A program made the translations under genes and the position numbers. Shown here piece after piece: positions 1 to 7,789 of a stretch of 64,000 nucleotides of DNA (position 1 is its first letter; each line of letters opens with the position of its first letter). This stretch comes from Clostridia bacterium (GTDB lineage: Bacteria; Bacillota; Clostridia; Oscillospirales; CAG-272). The stretch is from the NCBI GenBank assembly GCA_017621755.1, contig JAGASL010000026.1, positions 62,001 to 126,000 on the forward strand, read 5' to 3'. Below the pieces are notes generated by a model. The model searched no databases. It was given only the letters and a program-made list of their open reading frames with translations, and was not told where the DNA came from.

Positions 1-45
1 GCCATCGCAGAAGCAGAACAGGCCGAAGAAGCAACTGAAGAATAA
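1..45 (+). CDS. C-terminal end of an unidentified protein (partial)
   Basis: Only the last 14 codons and a TAA stop are inside the window. They encode a tail rich in Ala and Glu (AIAEAEQAEEATEE). The same kind of acidic Ala/Glu tail ends ribosomal proteins S2 and S6 in this window, so a ribosomal protein or translation factor is possible. That is a guess from composition only. A terminator follows within a few bases. Confidence 0.5.
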   Translation, partial: AIAEAEQAEEATEE

Positions 46-49
46 CATA

Positions 50-79
50 AAAAAACGCCATCCGCAGATGGCGTTTTTT
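50..79. terminator. bidirectional intrinsic terminator
   Basis: A 7-bp GC-rich stem (CGCCATC / GATGGCG, loop CGCA) is flanked by an A-run on the left and a T-run on the right. It can stop the plus-strand gene that ends at 45 and the minus-strand epimerase gene that ends at 89. Confidence 0.85.
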
Positions 80-88
80 GTTTGCTTA

Positions 89-847
89 TTATTCGCCGAG
101 ATAGATGCGGCGTACCTCGCGCAGGCTCTCCTCCGGCTCAAGCAGCGGGCCGTATTCCAGACCGCAGGCGCCGGTATAGCCGGCCTTATCGATAGCCTCA
201 AAGATGACCTTATAATCGCTCTCGCCATACTGCAGCTCGTGTCTGCCGGGGTGGCCGGCGCTGTGCAGGTGGGCAATGCAATCGAGGTTCTTGGTCACGT
301 TGGGGATGATGTTACCCTCCGAGATCTGCTGATGGTAGATGTCGTAAACGATCTTGACCAGCGGATGGTCTACCTCGTGAACGATATCAAAGCCCTCTAC
401 GGCAGAGACCAAGTAATAGCCGGGGTGATTGAACAGCACGTTCAAGGGCTCGAGCATGATGGTAACGCCGGTAGCATCCAGAATCGGTTTTGCCTGCTTC
501 AGCGTCTCGACGATAGCGGCATGCTGCTCGGCACGCGGGGCGCCGGTATCGGGGCCCACCTGGGTGATCAGGCGCTTCACGCCAAACTTGTTTGCCGCCT
601 CGCAGGATTCCTTCAGGCCGGCCAGCCAATCCTTGCGGAAAGCAGGGTCGGTCATGCGGAACTCGGTGGTGCACATGCTGACAAACTCAACGCCGGTCTC
701 CTCGCAAGCGGCGCGAACGGCAACGGGGTCTAAGCTCTTCCATGCGTAGGTCTCAATGGCATCAAAGCCGAGAGCTGCCACGCGACGGATAGCATCCGTA
801 AAGGGGATGGTCTTATAAAAGCAAGGAATCGGAACACACAGTCTCAT
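89..847 (-). CDS. TIM-barrel sugar phosphate isomerase/epimerase, hydroxypyruvate isomerase-like
   Basis: 252 residues, the normal length for the AP-endonuclease-2-like TIM-barrel family (xylose isomerase-like). Family signatures include the metal-binding Glu of MLEPLN (about residue 132), YDIYHQQ, the HSAGHPGRHE segment and a late GLEYGP. This combination is closest to hydroxypyruvate isomerase / 2-keto sugar epimerases. The family binds a divalent metal and moves hydrogens next to a ketone. It lies 14 bp downstream of a Gfo/Idh oxidoreductase on the same strand, so the two probably form one operon acting in series on one sugar. The substrate cannot be told from sequence. The epimerase at 28771 is a distant functional analogue in a similar module. 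Confidence 0.85.
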   Translation of the reverse strand: MRLCVPIPCFYKTIPFTDAIRRVAALGFDAIETYAWKSLDPVAVRAACEETGVEFVSMCTTEFRMTDPAFRKDWLAGLKESCEAANKFGVKRLITQVGPDTGAPRAEQHAAIVETLKQAKPILDATGVTIMLEPLNVLFNHPGYYLVSAVEGFDIVHEVDHPLVKIVYDIYHQQISEGNIIPNVTKNLDCIAHLHSAGHPGRHELQYGESDYKVIFEAIDKAGYTGACGLEYGPLLEPEESLREVRRIYLGE

Positions 848-861
848 ATGCTTTCTCCTTA

Positions 862-1863
862 TCAGAAGTAGATGACCTCGCCGGTCTCCATAGACTTGTT
901 CGCGGCAAAGGCAAGGCGGTGGGTCTTTAGCGAATCGGCATAGTCAGAACGGATCAGGCTGCGGTCACCGGTGCGAACGGCGCCGATAAAGGCCTTATCC
1001 AGCAGAAGAGTCTGATCAACACCGCGCGGGATATCCTTTTCACCATCGGGGGTAGAGATGATCAGGTTGTTACGCAGGCGATAATCCAGCACCATATCAT
1101 CCAGCGTGATGTACAGGCCACAGCGCGGGCGAACACCGCGAGAGTAGCAGCCGCTGACCAGCGTAGCGGTCACATTGTTCGGGAAGCGGATAACAGCGGT
1201 AGAATGGTCATCGGTATCATACTCGGCCGAGGCATCTACACCGGGCTTTACGATGCCGCGGGAGCAGGTAGCGTAAACGGAAAGCGGCTCACCGTACAGC
1301 CAACGCAGGCCGTCTACCAGGTGAATATTCTGCTCAACGAGCTGGCCGCCGCAGGTGCTTCTCTTCTGCCACCACCATACGCCGGGAATACCGCCAACCC
1401 ATGCGCCGTATACAAGGCCGCCGGTCTTGTGCTTCGGCAGCTCGTCCTTAATAATCTCCATCAGATCCAGGTAACGATCCTGGAAGCCAACGGCGGTGAT
1501 CAGGCCAGTCTCTTCGATCTTCTTGCCGATCTCCTCAGCCTTCTCCAGGTCGATGTGGACAGGCTTCTCGATCAGGAACGGAATGCCCTTTTCGATGGCA
1601 CGCAGCTCAGTATCGGTATGCGCGGTAGGCTCAATGGCAATAATCAGTGCATCCAGCGTATCCTTGCTCTCACTCGCATACAGCTCGGTATGATCCTTAT
1701 AGATACGTTTGCAGCCAAACTTCTCGGCAGCGGCGTTGCGGCGCGCCTCGACCGGGTCTGCAACGGCAACGACCTCAACCTCATCCTTCATCTGCAGGAA
1801 GGAATTCATGTGTGCGCCGGCACGGCCGCCGCAACCAATAAAGCCAACTCTGATCTTTTCCAT
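862..1863 (-). CDS. Gfo/Idh/MocA family NAD(P)-dependent oxidoreductase
   Basis: 333 residues. The N-terminal Rossmann fold starts with VGFIGCGGRAGAH (residues 6-18), and the family EKP motif is at residues 99-101. The C-terminal alpha/beta domain carries GGQLVEQNIHLVDG, the usual place of the catalytic/structural His. Such enzymes oxidise or reduce sugars, inositols or their derivatives with NAD(P). It is the first gene of a two-gene operon with the downstream epimerase. Its start is preceded by a leader with a strong sigma-A promoter that overlaps the promoter of the divergent AraC gene. An inositol- or sugar-lactone-type substrate is plausible but not shown. Confidence 0.88.
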   Translation of the reverse strand: MEKIRVGFIGCGGRAGAHMNSFLQMKDEVEVVAVADPVEARRNAAAEKFGCKRIYKDHTELYASESKDTLDALIIAIEPTAHTDTELRAIEKGIPFLIEKPVHIDLEKAEEIGKKIEETGLITAVGFQDRYLDLMEIIKDELPKHKTGGLVYGAWVGGIPGVWWWQKRSTCGGQLVEQNIHLVDGLRWLYGEPLSVYATCSRGIVKPGVDASAEYDTDDHSTAVIRFPNNVTATLVSGCYSRGVRPRCGLYITLDDMVLDYRLRNNLIISTPDGEKDIPRGVDQTLLLDKAFIGAVRTGDRSLIRSDYADSLKTHRLAFAANKSMETGEVIYF

Positions 1864-1901
1864 AAAAACATCTCCCTTTTGTTTTTATTTTCTTTTGGGG
1901 G

Positions 1902-1929
1902 TTGACATTTCCACCCCTTTCGCTATAAT
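1902..1929 (+). promoter_or_regulatory. sigma-A promoter of the AraC regulator gene
   Basis: TTGACA (1902-1907), 16-bp spacer, TATAAT (1924-1929). Transcription would start near 1936 and read into the AraC gene at 2004. Its -10 box overlaps by two bases the -10 box of the opposite promoter. Confidence 0.85.
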
Positions 1930-1956
1930 TATATTGTATTCACAACCGATTGTCAA
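1928..1956 (-). promoter_or_regulatory. sigma-A promoter of the Gfo/Idh-epimerase operon
   Basis: On the minus strand, TTGACA (complement of 1951-1956), 17-bp spacer, TATAAT (complement of 1928-1933). It is a perfect consensus and overlaps the plus-strand promoter face to face, so the two promoters should exclude each other. Confidence 0.85.
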
Positions 1957-2003
1957 TAAAAATATTTTGCAAAAACTATAACGATATTGCTACAGGAGTG
2001 CCT

Positions 2004-2774
2004 ATGTTTGCCGAAATAAACAAAGAACACACCGATCTCTTACCCTTTATACTGCGCCACGTGGGTGAAACCTCGCGGCAGAACCCGGTTTTACGGCCTG
2101 AGGGCAACAGCTTTCACGAATTTATATGGATCAAGCGTGGAGATGGGCTGTTCCATTTGGGAGACGAGCATATCACATTGCACGAGGGAGAGGGGGCCTT
2201 TATTCGCCGCGGCATTCCGCACAGCTATCGCGGCGAAGATTTTCACACCATATGGATCACCTTTAACGGTGCCGAGGGCTTGCTTGATTTTTGCGAGACG
2301 AGCGACTATTTTACCTTTCAAGCGCCGGCCTGGCTGAACGAGGCCACCGCCGAGCTGATGCGTGAGCTTTCGCGCGGCGGCTCGATCGTTAGCCGATCGG
2401 GCAAGGGCTATTCCCTGGTGGCTGAGCTGTTAGACGTGATCTTTTCTGAGCGTGCCTCCAGCATGCACCGGGTAAGGCAATACTTAGAAAACCGCTATGC
2501 CGAGCCGCTCTCGCTTGAGGAGATCGCCGCTGCGGTCGGTGTTGATCGCTACGCACTCTGCCACCGCTACCAGCGGGAATACGGCTGCAGCGTGATGGCA
2601 GACCTGTGCCGCATCCGCATTGCCAAGGCTAAGCAGTTTCTGCGCTACTCGGGCGACCCGATCGAGCAGGTGGGGCGACTGTGCGGCTTTCAAAGCCCCA
2701 GCTATTTTACCAAGCGCTTTCACGAGGTGGCTGGCTGCACACCCAAGACATACCGCGAACGGCACAATCATTAA
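2004..2774 (+). CDS. AraC-family transcriptional regulator with N-terminal cupin
   Basis: 256 residues. The N-terminal half is a cupin-like sugar-sensing domain (HLGDEHITLHEGEGAFIRRG, then PHSYRG). The C-terminal half holds two AraC helix-turn-helix motifs, with SLEEIAAAVGVDRYALCHRY and a late FQSPSYFTKRFHEVAGCTPK ending. I chose the ATG at 2004 because AGGAG lies just upstream and because an in-frame ATG at 1950 sits close to the transcription start. It is divergent from the Gfo/Idh-epimerase operon and very likely controls it in response to that operon's sugar. Terminates at the hairpin near 2840. Confidence 0.9.
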   Translation: MFAEINKEHTDLLPFILRHVGETSRQNPVLRPEGNSFHEFIWIKRGDGLFHLGDEHITLHEGEGAFIRRGIPHSYRGEDFHTIWITFNGAEGLLDFCETSDYFTFQAPAWLNEATAELMRELSRGGSIVSRSGKGYSLVAELLDVIFSERASSMHRVRQYLENRYAEPLSLEEIAAAVGVDRYALCHRYQREYGCSVMADLCRIRIAKAKQFLRYSGDPIEQVGRLCGFQSPSYFTKRFHEVAGCTPKTYRERHNH

Positions 2775-2824
2775 AAAGCGCGCCTGCCTGATAACAAGTG
2801 AATACGCAGAAATGTAAAATACAT

Positions 2825-2860
2825 AAAAAAAGACGGAGAACGTTCGTTCTCCGTCTTTTT
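2825..2860. terminator. bidirectional terminator between araC-type gene and tsf
   Basis: An 11-bp perfect stem (AGACGGAGAAC / GTTCTCCGTCT, loop GTTC) with an A-run before and a T-run after. It serves the AraC gene from the left and tsf from the right. Confidence 0.9.
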
Positions 2861-2875
2861 GATAGACGATCGGAA

Positions 2876-3802
2876 TTAGCCGTTGATCATCTTCTGCACT
2901 TCTGCAGCGAGATCGTCTTCCTTCTTCTCAATGCCCTCGCCCTTATCGTAGCGAACGAAGGAAACGACCTTGATCTCAGCACCCAGCTCCTTAGCGGAAG
3001 CGGCAACGTACTTGCCAACGGTGAGAGAATCATCCTTTACGTAGCCCTGCTCGAGCAGGCAGTTGGTCTCAAAATACTTGCCCATCTTGCCCTTAACAAT
3101 ACCCTCGATCACGTTTGCGGGCTTGCCGGCGAACTTGGGATCCTGCTCCATCTGCTTCTTCAGGATATCCATCTCCTCGTCGAGAGCCGACTGCGGAACG
3201 GATGCACGGTCAACATACAGAGAAGGCATAGCGGCAGCCTGCAGAGCGATGTTCTTTGCAAAGGCAGCAAATGCCTCGGTCTCTGCAACAGCAGCGGGAG
3301 CTACCTCAAAGCTGATAACAACGCCGGTCTCGCCTGCGCCGTGGATGTAGGTGCTGACAGCGCCCTCAATCACAACAAAGCGGCGAATGCTTACCTTCTC
3401 GTGCAGAATAGCACCGCTGATCTCCTGCAGAGCCTCGTCAACAGACACGCCGTTAGGCATAGCCTTGGTCATCAGCTCCTCAACAGTAGCGGGCTTGTTA
3501 GCAACGATGGTCTTCAGCAGATCCTTGACAAAGGACTGGAAAGCTTCGCCCTTAGCGGCAAAGTCGGTCTCGGTGTTAACCTCGGCCATAGCGGTCACGC
3601 CATTCTCAGTGTATACGGCAACAACACCCTCGGCAGCAATTCTGCTCTGCTTCTTAGCAGCGGTAGCCATGCCCTTCTCACGAAGGATCTTGATAGCCTC
3701 GGCAAAGTTGCCGTTTGCTTCGGTGAGTGCGTTCTTGCAATCCATCATACCGGAGCCGGTCTGCTTACGCAGCTCAGCTACGTCTTTTGCGGTAAATGCC
3801 AT
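2876..3802 (-). CDS. tsf: elongation factor Ts
   Basis: 308 residues, a full-length bacterial EF-Ts. The N-terminal UBA-like domain begins MAFTAKDVAELRKQTGSGMM and contains the hallmark DCKNAL. It is followed by KILREKGMATAAKK and the core domain with TDFAAK. EF-Ts recycles EF-Tu by driving GDP release. It follows rpsB on the same strand after a 39-bp gap, the classic rpsB-tsf order, and ends at the terminator near 2840. Transcription comes from the rpsB promoter at about 4700-4727. Confidence 0.98.
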   Translation of the reverse strand: MAFTAKDVAELRKQTGSGMMDCKNALTEANGNFAEAIKILREKGMATAAKKQSRIAAEGVVAVYTENGVTAMAEVNTETDFAAKGEAFQSFVKDLLKTIVANKPATVEELMTKAMPNGVSVDEALQEISGAILHEKVSIRRFVVIEGAVSTYIHGAGETGVVISFEVAPAAVAETEAFAAFAKNIALQAAAMPSLYVDRASVPQSALDEEMDILKKQMEQDPKFAGKPANVIEGIVKGKMGKYFETNCLLEQGYVKDDSLTVGKYVAASAKELGAEIKVVSFVRYDKGEGIEKKEDDLAAEVQKMING

Positions 3803-3841
3803 GATTTTAATCTCCTATTCGTATTTTATTTCCCGGGAAAC

Positions 3842-4576
3842 TTATGCCTCTGTGGCAACCTCTTCAGCCTCGGCCGGTGCATCGGTCAGCTGCTCGCCGC
3901 CCTTTGCCTCGATCACAGCATCAGCCAGCGTGCCGGCGATCAGCTTAATAGCGCGGATAGCATCGTCATTGCCGGGGATGATGTAATCAGCATCCTCAGG
4001 GCTGCAGTTGGTATCTACGATAGCAATAACCGGAATACCCAGCTTCTTAGCCTCAAGAATAGCGATGTGCTCCTTGCGGGTGTCAACTACGAACAGGGCG
4101 GAGGGCAGGGTCTCCATGGTCTTAATACCGCCGTAGTTCTTCTCGAGATCGTCGATCTCCTTGATCTTCTTGGCAACTTCCTTCTTGGGAAGGAGAGCGA
4201 AGGTGCCATCCTCCTGCATCTTCTCCAGCTCGTTGAGACGGTTGATGCTCTTGCGGATGGTCTTGAAGTTGGTCAGCATACCGCCGGGCCAACGCTCGTT
4301 TACATAGTACATGCCGCACTTCAGAGACTCTTCCTTAATGGTCTCGGCGGCCTGCTTCTTGGTGCCTACGAACAGGATGTTGCCACCCTCAGCAGCCACG
4401 CTGCTGACAAAGTTGTAAGCCTCCTCGAACTTCTTAACGGTCTTCTGCAGGTCAATGATGTGAATACCGTTTCTTTCGGTGAAGATGTACTCAGCCATCT
4501 TCGGATTCCACTTCTTAGTCGGGTGACCGAAGTGAACGCCTGCTTCAAGCAGCTGCTTGATGGATACTACGAACAT
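3842..4576 (-). CDS. rpsB: 30S ribosomal protein S2
   Basis: 244 residues. Signature segments are [20 protein letters not shown] at the N-terminus, FVGTKKQA, the [13 protein letters not shown] block and later [21 protein letters not shown]2 binds late in 30S assembly and helps recruit S1. An AGGAGG site lies just before the ATG. The last 25 residues form an acidic tail rich in Ala and Glu (ending [11 protein letters not shown]), longer than the core needs. First gene of rpsB-tsf. Its 5' leader can fold into a stacked structure that may be an autoregulatory S2 target. Confidence 0.98.
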   Translation of the reverse strand: MFVVSIKQLLEAGVHFGHPTKKWNPKMAEYIFTERNGIHIIDLQKTVKKFEEAYNFVSSVAAEGGNILFVGTKKQAAETIKEESLKCGMYYVNERWPGGMLTNFKTIRKSINRLNELEKMQEDGTFALLPKKEVAKKIKEIDDLEKNYGGIKTMETLPSALFVVDTRKEHIAILEAKKLGIPVIAIVDTNCSPEDADYIIPGNDDAIRAIKLIAGTLADAVIEAKGGEQLTDAPAEAEEVATEA

Positions 4577-4602
4577 AATATGTTCCTCCTTGGTTTTTCC
4601 TC

Positions 4603-4659
4603 CACAGCAAGACTGCTATGCGACCCATTCGGGCACCGGCATACGCTCTGTTTGCTGTG
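4603..4659 (-). promoter_or_regulatory. structured 5' leader of rpsB, candidate S2 autoregulation element
   Basis: In the transcript, an 8-bp outer helix CACAGCAA / TTGCTGTG (complement of 4652-4659 and 4603-4610) encloses a TATGC / GCATA helix and a CCC-GAAT-GGG hairpin. It lies between the promoter and the rpsB Shine-Dalgarno. Many bacteria control rpsB-tsf by S2 binding to the leader; that this fold does so here is inference from position and pairing. Confidence 0.55.
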
Positions 4660-4698
4660 TGTGTAATATATTTCCGTGCTTTGCGCACAGATAGGGCT

Positions 4699-4727
4699 AT
4701 TATATCTCATTTCTTCTTATATTGCAA
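4699..4727 (-). promoter_or_regulatory. promoter of rpsB-tsf
   Basis: On the minus strand, TTGCAA (complement of 4722-4727), 17-bp spacer, TATAAT (complement of 4699-4704). The start site would be near 4692, giving a leader of about 115 bases. Confidence 0.8.
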
Positions 4728-4770
4728 GCGTTTTTTTGAACTTTCTCAAATGTTCACAGTTTTTTTACAA

Positions 4771-5037
4771 TTACTTGCGTTTTCCGCGCGGCTTGGGCGG
4801 CGGGCAGCAGCCCTCTGCATCTACCAAAATAATATCCTCGCCGATCTTTTGTATCTTTGCCCACGGAACAACGATATTCTCACAGCCGAAAAAGCCACTC
4901 TTTACCGGGATGACAATGGCCGTAATACGGCCGTCACACACGTCAAACTCGATGTCTGTTACAAAGCCAAGACGGCGGCCGTCACAAGAATTGACGACCT
5001 CCTTATCACGAAAGGTCTCGCCCGAACAGCTTCCCAT
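4771..5037 (-). CDS. PRC-barrel protein, YlmC/YmxH family
   Basis: 88 residues forming a single PRC-barrel: KEVVNSCDGRRLGFVTDIEF, ITAIVIPVKS, then IVVPWAKIQKIGEDIILVD. YlmC/YmxH proteins are short PRC-barrel proteins common in sporulating Bacillota; their role is unsettled. The usual N-terminal MRLSEL start is replaced here by a Cys-containing MGSCSGETF, and the C-terminus has CCPPPKPRGKRK. It lies 13 bp after the M14 peptidase gene on the same strand, so the two are probably cotranscribed. Confidence 0.82.
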   Translation of the reverse strand: MGSCSGETFRDKEVVNSCDGRRLGFVTDIEFDVCDGRITAIVIPVKSGFFGCENIVVPWAKIQKIGEDIILVDAEGCCPPPKPRGKRK

Positions 5038-5050
5038 ACGTATTTCCCTC

Positions 5051-5953
5051 CTATATTATCATGTGTGGTAATGACAGCAGCGCGCGGCGCACGCGCCGAT
5101 AAATGGCGGCAGCATCGCGAAGCGGCAGCGGATTTTCACCCAAGCCACATTCCAGCGTATAGGCCGGCAGGCGCAGCGCCTCGGCCATGTAGTCGCTCAT
5201 GCCACCGTAGGCGGCCATGCCGTCTGCTTCGCCAAGCCGATAGCCAGTAAGCCTGGCAAGGCGCAGCCCCAGCTCCCTGGCCCCCGGCACGGGCGGCGAG
5301 ACGGGGTGATAAAGGATCTCCTCGCCCTGTGTATGCAATGTCAAGATCGCAAGCGGATTCACCAGCGCTATCATACGAGCAAGAGCGGCCGTTTCTGGCT
5401 CGGAGAACGGGTATTCCCCACTATACCGGGTCGAACCGCCACCGATAATACCGGCTGCCCTTTCCTTTTCTTTATAGGCGGCAAAGCCGGCATCGTAGTT
5501 GTGGTTCAGGTCAACGCCACGCGCATTGGCCTGCCAGCGCGAAAAATCAGCGCTGCCACCATTTTGCCGTAAAAGACGCTCGCGCAGCGGGCCGCCGGCA
5601 GCGGCGCCGTGCAGCTGGATCTCTACGCCATCCGGGTTCAGCAGGGGCAGCACATATAGTCGGCAATCGGGCGGCAACAGCTCATTGCCCCGTTCACCTG
5701 CCAGCAGCACGTCATCCACCAGGCGATAAAGCAATAGCGCCGTGATCCATTCCATACTGTGATGGGCACCAACGTACAAGAAGGATCTTTCACCATTGCC
5801 CAGCTGAAAATAGCGCAGCTCCTTGCCCAGCATGCTTTGCCCGATCACTCCGCTGACAAGCCCGGGGTGCCTTGTAAACAGATAGCTGTTTATTTCCGCC
5901 TGCCGTTTTTTATCCGGCGTTTTTTTCCAGAATGCAAAGCGTTTTTCCTCCAT
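5051..5953 (-). CDS. M14 family zinc carboxypeptidase, probable cell-wall peptide endopeptidase
   Basis: 300 residues. The zinc ligands are visible as H-S-M-E (H65, E68) after FLYVGAHH and a later H207 in LTLHTQGEE; the catalytic Glu is E268 in YTLECG. The substrate-binding segment RGVDLNHNYDAGF is also typical. There is no signal peptide or LysM domain, unlike secreted gamma-D-glutamyl-diamino acid peptidases, so it may act inside the cell on recycled peptidoglycan peptides (inference). First gene of a pair with the PRC-barrel protein. Confidence 0.85.
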   Translation of the reverse strand: MEEKRFAFWKKTPDKKRQAEINSYLFTRHPGLVSGVIGQSMLGKELRYFQLGNGERSFLYVGAHHSMEWITALLLYRLVDDVLLAGERGNELLPPDCRLYVLPLLNPDGVEIQLHGAAAGGPLRERLLRQNGGSADFSRWQANARGVDLNHNYDAGFAAYKEKERAAGIIGGGSTRYSGEYPFSEPETAALARMIALVNPLAILTLHTQGEEILYHPVSPPVPGARELGLRLARLTGYRLGEADGMAAYGGMSDYMAEALRLPAYTLECGLGENPLPLRDAAAIYRRVRRALLSLPHMII

Positions 5954-6011
5954 AAGCGCCCCCTTCTTTTTTCATTTTATGCAACGCACGCGAAAAAAAT
6001 GAAGGGCAACC

Positions 6012-6057
6012 TTGCTTTTTCACGTGGGTTGTGCTAAAATATATAAAAACTCACGTG
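6012..6057 (+). promoter_or_regulatory. promoter with flanking TCACGTG repeats
   Basis: TTGCTT (6012-6017), 17-bp spacer, TAAAAT (6035-6040). Two identical TCACGTG heptamers lie at 6020-6026 and 6051-6057, 31 bp apart (about three helical turns), one inside the spacer and one just after the start site. CACGTG is itself a palindrome, so these could be a repressor site pair. Confidence 0.6.
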
Positions 6058-6073
6058 CAAGAAAGGATCCGCC

Positions 6074-6766
6074 ATGCAGGAAGCGTCTACCTATCGACCT
6101 CGCATTCTGCCCCCGGCGTTGGCCATGCTGGCTGCCGCCGTGCTGAACAGCCTGCTGCTCGTTAGCCGCACCTGGCTCACCACCGCTGTGGCCGTTACGG
6201 TCATCTACTACGCCTGTTCCCTTCTTTCGTTATTCGTAACGATGGTAGGAATGGGGTCTGCCTTGTTTTATCTATCGAGAAAATCGACCGGGCACGCCTG
6301 CCGTCTGCTTTGGCTGGCAGGGGCCGCTACCCTGCTGCCGCTACTATGCGCGGCCATTCTCAGCTCGCTTTCTTACCCGGATTACTTTGCCGATATACTG
6401 GTCTGGGAGCTGCTTTCTGCCATTGGCAGCGCCGCCTTAACGACCGGCACGTATTTCCTGCTTCTGCTGCTTTGCTGGCTCTGCTTTTTCCGCCGCGCGG
6501 GCGTGCAAACAGAAACGCCGCGCCTTTCGCCGCGGCGCAACCACCTGGGGCAGGCCAATCTGCTGATCGCCTGCCTTCTCTTTTTGTACCAGGCGGCGTC
6601 CGAAACGATAGAAACGGTGGACTTTCTCTCCACCTATTGGCCAAACGTCTATCGTAACGAGATCGCCTCGATCATCTTTGCCTATGTATTTATCCTGCTA
6701 TCGCTACTGCTTGGCTATCTGATCCAATACGGCACGCAGGTGCTGCTACATACGCCGAACGAATGA
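6074..6766 (+). CDS. integral membrane protein of unknown function
   Basis: 230 residues with about six hydrophobic segments, the first near residues 12-30 and the last near 195-222. Charged loops include RRAGVQTETPRLSPRRN near the middle. No catalytic or transport motif is recognised. It is a single-gene unit with its own promoter carrying paired TCACGTG sites and ends at a strong terminator. The start is the ATG 9 bp after GAAAGGA. Confidence 0.7.
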   Translation: MQEASTYRPRILPPALAMLAAAVLNSLLLVSRTWLTTAVAVTVIYYACSLLSLFVTMVGMGSALFYLSRKSTGHACRLLWLAGAATLLPLLCAAILSSLSYPDYFADILVWELLSAIGSAALTTGTYFLLLLLCWLCFFRRAGVQTETPRLSPRRNHLGQANLLIACLLFLYQAASETIETVDFLSTYWPNVYRNEIASIIFAYVFILLSLLLGYLIQYGTQVLLHTPNE

Positions 6767-6779
6767 GCCGCTTGATAAG

Positions 6780-6813
6780 AAAACCGGGCGAGGAATATTC
6801 CTCGCCCGGTTTT
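6780..6813. terminator. bidirectional terminator
   Basis: A 34-bp perfect palindrome (arms begin AAAACCGGGCGAGG) with A- and T-runs at the ends. It separates the membrane protein gene from the converging operon that ends with dus. Confidence 0.9.
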
Positions 6814-6814
6814 C

Positions 6815-7789
6815 TTATTTCTGAGGCGGAACAAAGGCGCCGTCAGGCAATAGCGAATGCTCACGGAACAGGGTGGCCACCGCTGCGCGGTATTCGGCCA
6901 AGTTGGCCGCCTGGCGAATCCGGCGGCGAGCCTGCTCGGCACCGGCAAAGAGATGGATCTGATAATTCCATAGGTCGGCCATACGGCAAAGCAGGTTGTT
7001 CCCCACGCCCATGCGGCGGCTATTTTCCTCCAGCAGGCGATCGTGCAGCGCGCGCAAGCAGGCGCGCTTGTCTGCCACCGGCTGCCCCCGAATCGCCAAA
7101 AAGAGGGTGGGATCGGCCACCGCGCCACGACCGATCATTACCCGTGTCGTAGCGGGAAAGCGCTGTAGTATCGCCTCGTAATCCGCAAGAGAAAAGATGT
7201 CGCCGTTATAACAAAGCGGCATTGCGGCGTTTTCCTGCGCATAGGCATAGCTGCCGTAGCGGGGGTGCCCACGATAAAAATCCTGTCGCAGGCGCGGATG
7301 AACGATCAACTCCTTGATGGGAAATTGATTGTAGACCTCTAGCAGGCGAGGAAACGCATCCTCGCTGCTATAGCCGATGCGGGTCTTAACAGAGATCTGC
7401 ATACCGGGTGCTACGCCATCAATGCCGGCAAAGATTTCTTTAAAAAAGGTACACATATCATCGGGCAGTTGCAAAAAACCAGCCCCCTTGTGCTTTGCGC
7501 TAACGGTGCCGGAGGGGCAACCGAAATTCAAATTCACCTCACGGTACCCAAGCGCATAGAGCTGACCAACGGCGGTCAAAAACTCGGCCGGGCGCTTGGT
7601 CAGCAGCTGCGGCACGGTGATCGCGCGGTCATCCCCATCCAGCTCGGCGATCTCCTTTTTGGAAAGACCGACCGACCCCGGAGAATAGAAGGGGGTAAAG
7701 TATTTATCAACGCCGCCAACCATAGCGGCATGCGCGCGGCGATAGACCGCGCCGGTCAGCCCTTCTAACGGAGCAAAATAAAAGATCAT
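6815..7789 (-). CDS. dus: tRNA-dihydrouridine synthase
   Basis: 324 residues. FMN-barrel motifs include APLEGLTGAVYRR at the start, VNLNFGCPSGTVSAKHKGAG with the catalytic Cys, VKTRIGY, ELIVHPRLRQDFYRG, CYNGDI and MIGRGAVADPTLF. It reduces specific uridines in the tRNA D-loop with NADPH. Last gene of a six-gene minus-strand operon; its ATG overlaps the stop of the methyltransferase gene by 4 bp. Together with the upstream MnmM-like gene it gives the operon a tRNA-modification theme. Confidence 0.95.
   Translation of the reverse strand: MIFYFAPLEGLTGAVYRRAHAAMVGGVDKYFTPFYSPGSVGLSKKEIAELDGDDRAITVPQLLTKRPAEFLTAVGQLYALGYREVNLNFGCPSGTVSAKHKGAGFLQLPDDMCTFFKEIFAGIDGVAPGMQISVKTRIGYSSEDAFPRLLEVYNQFPIKELIVHPRLRQDFYRGHPRYGSYAYAQENAAMPLCYNGDIFSLADYEAILQRFPATTRVMIGRGAVADPTLFLAIRGQPVADKRACLRALHDRLLEENSRRMGVGNNLLCRMADLWNYQIHLFAGAEQARRRIRQAANLAEYRAAVATLFREHSLLPDGAFVPPQK

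Noticed and set aside
2798..4666. A very long open frame on the plus strand opposite tsf and rpsB
   Set aside because: It is antisense to two certain genes. Its length comes from their codon bias, and the translation (Leu, His, Asn rich) matches no protein family.
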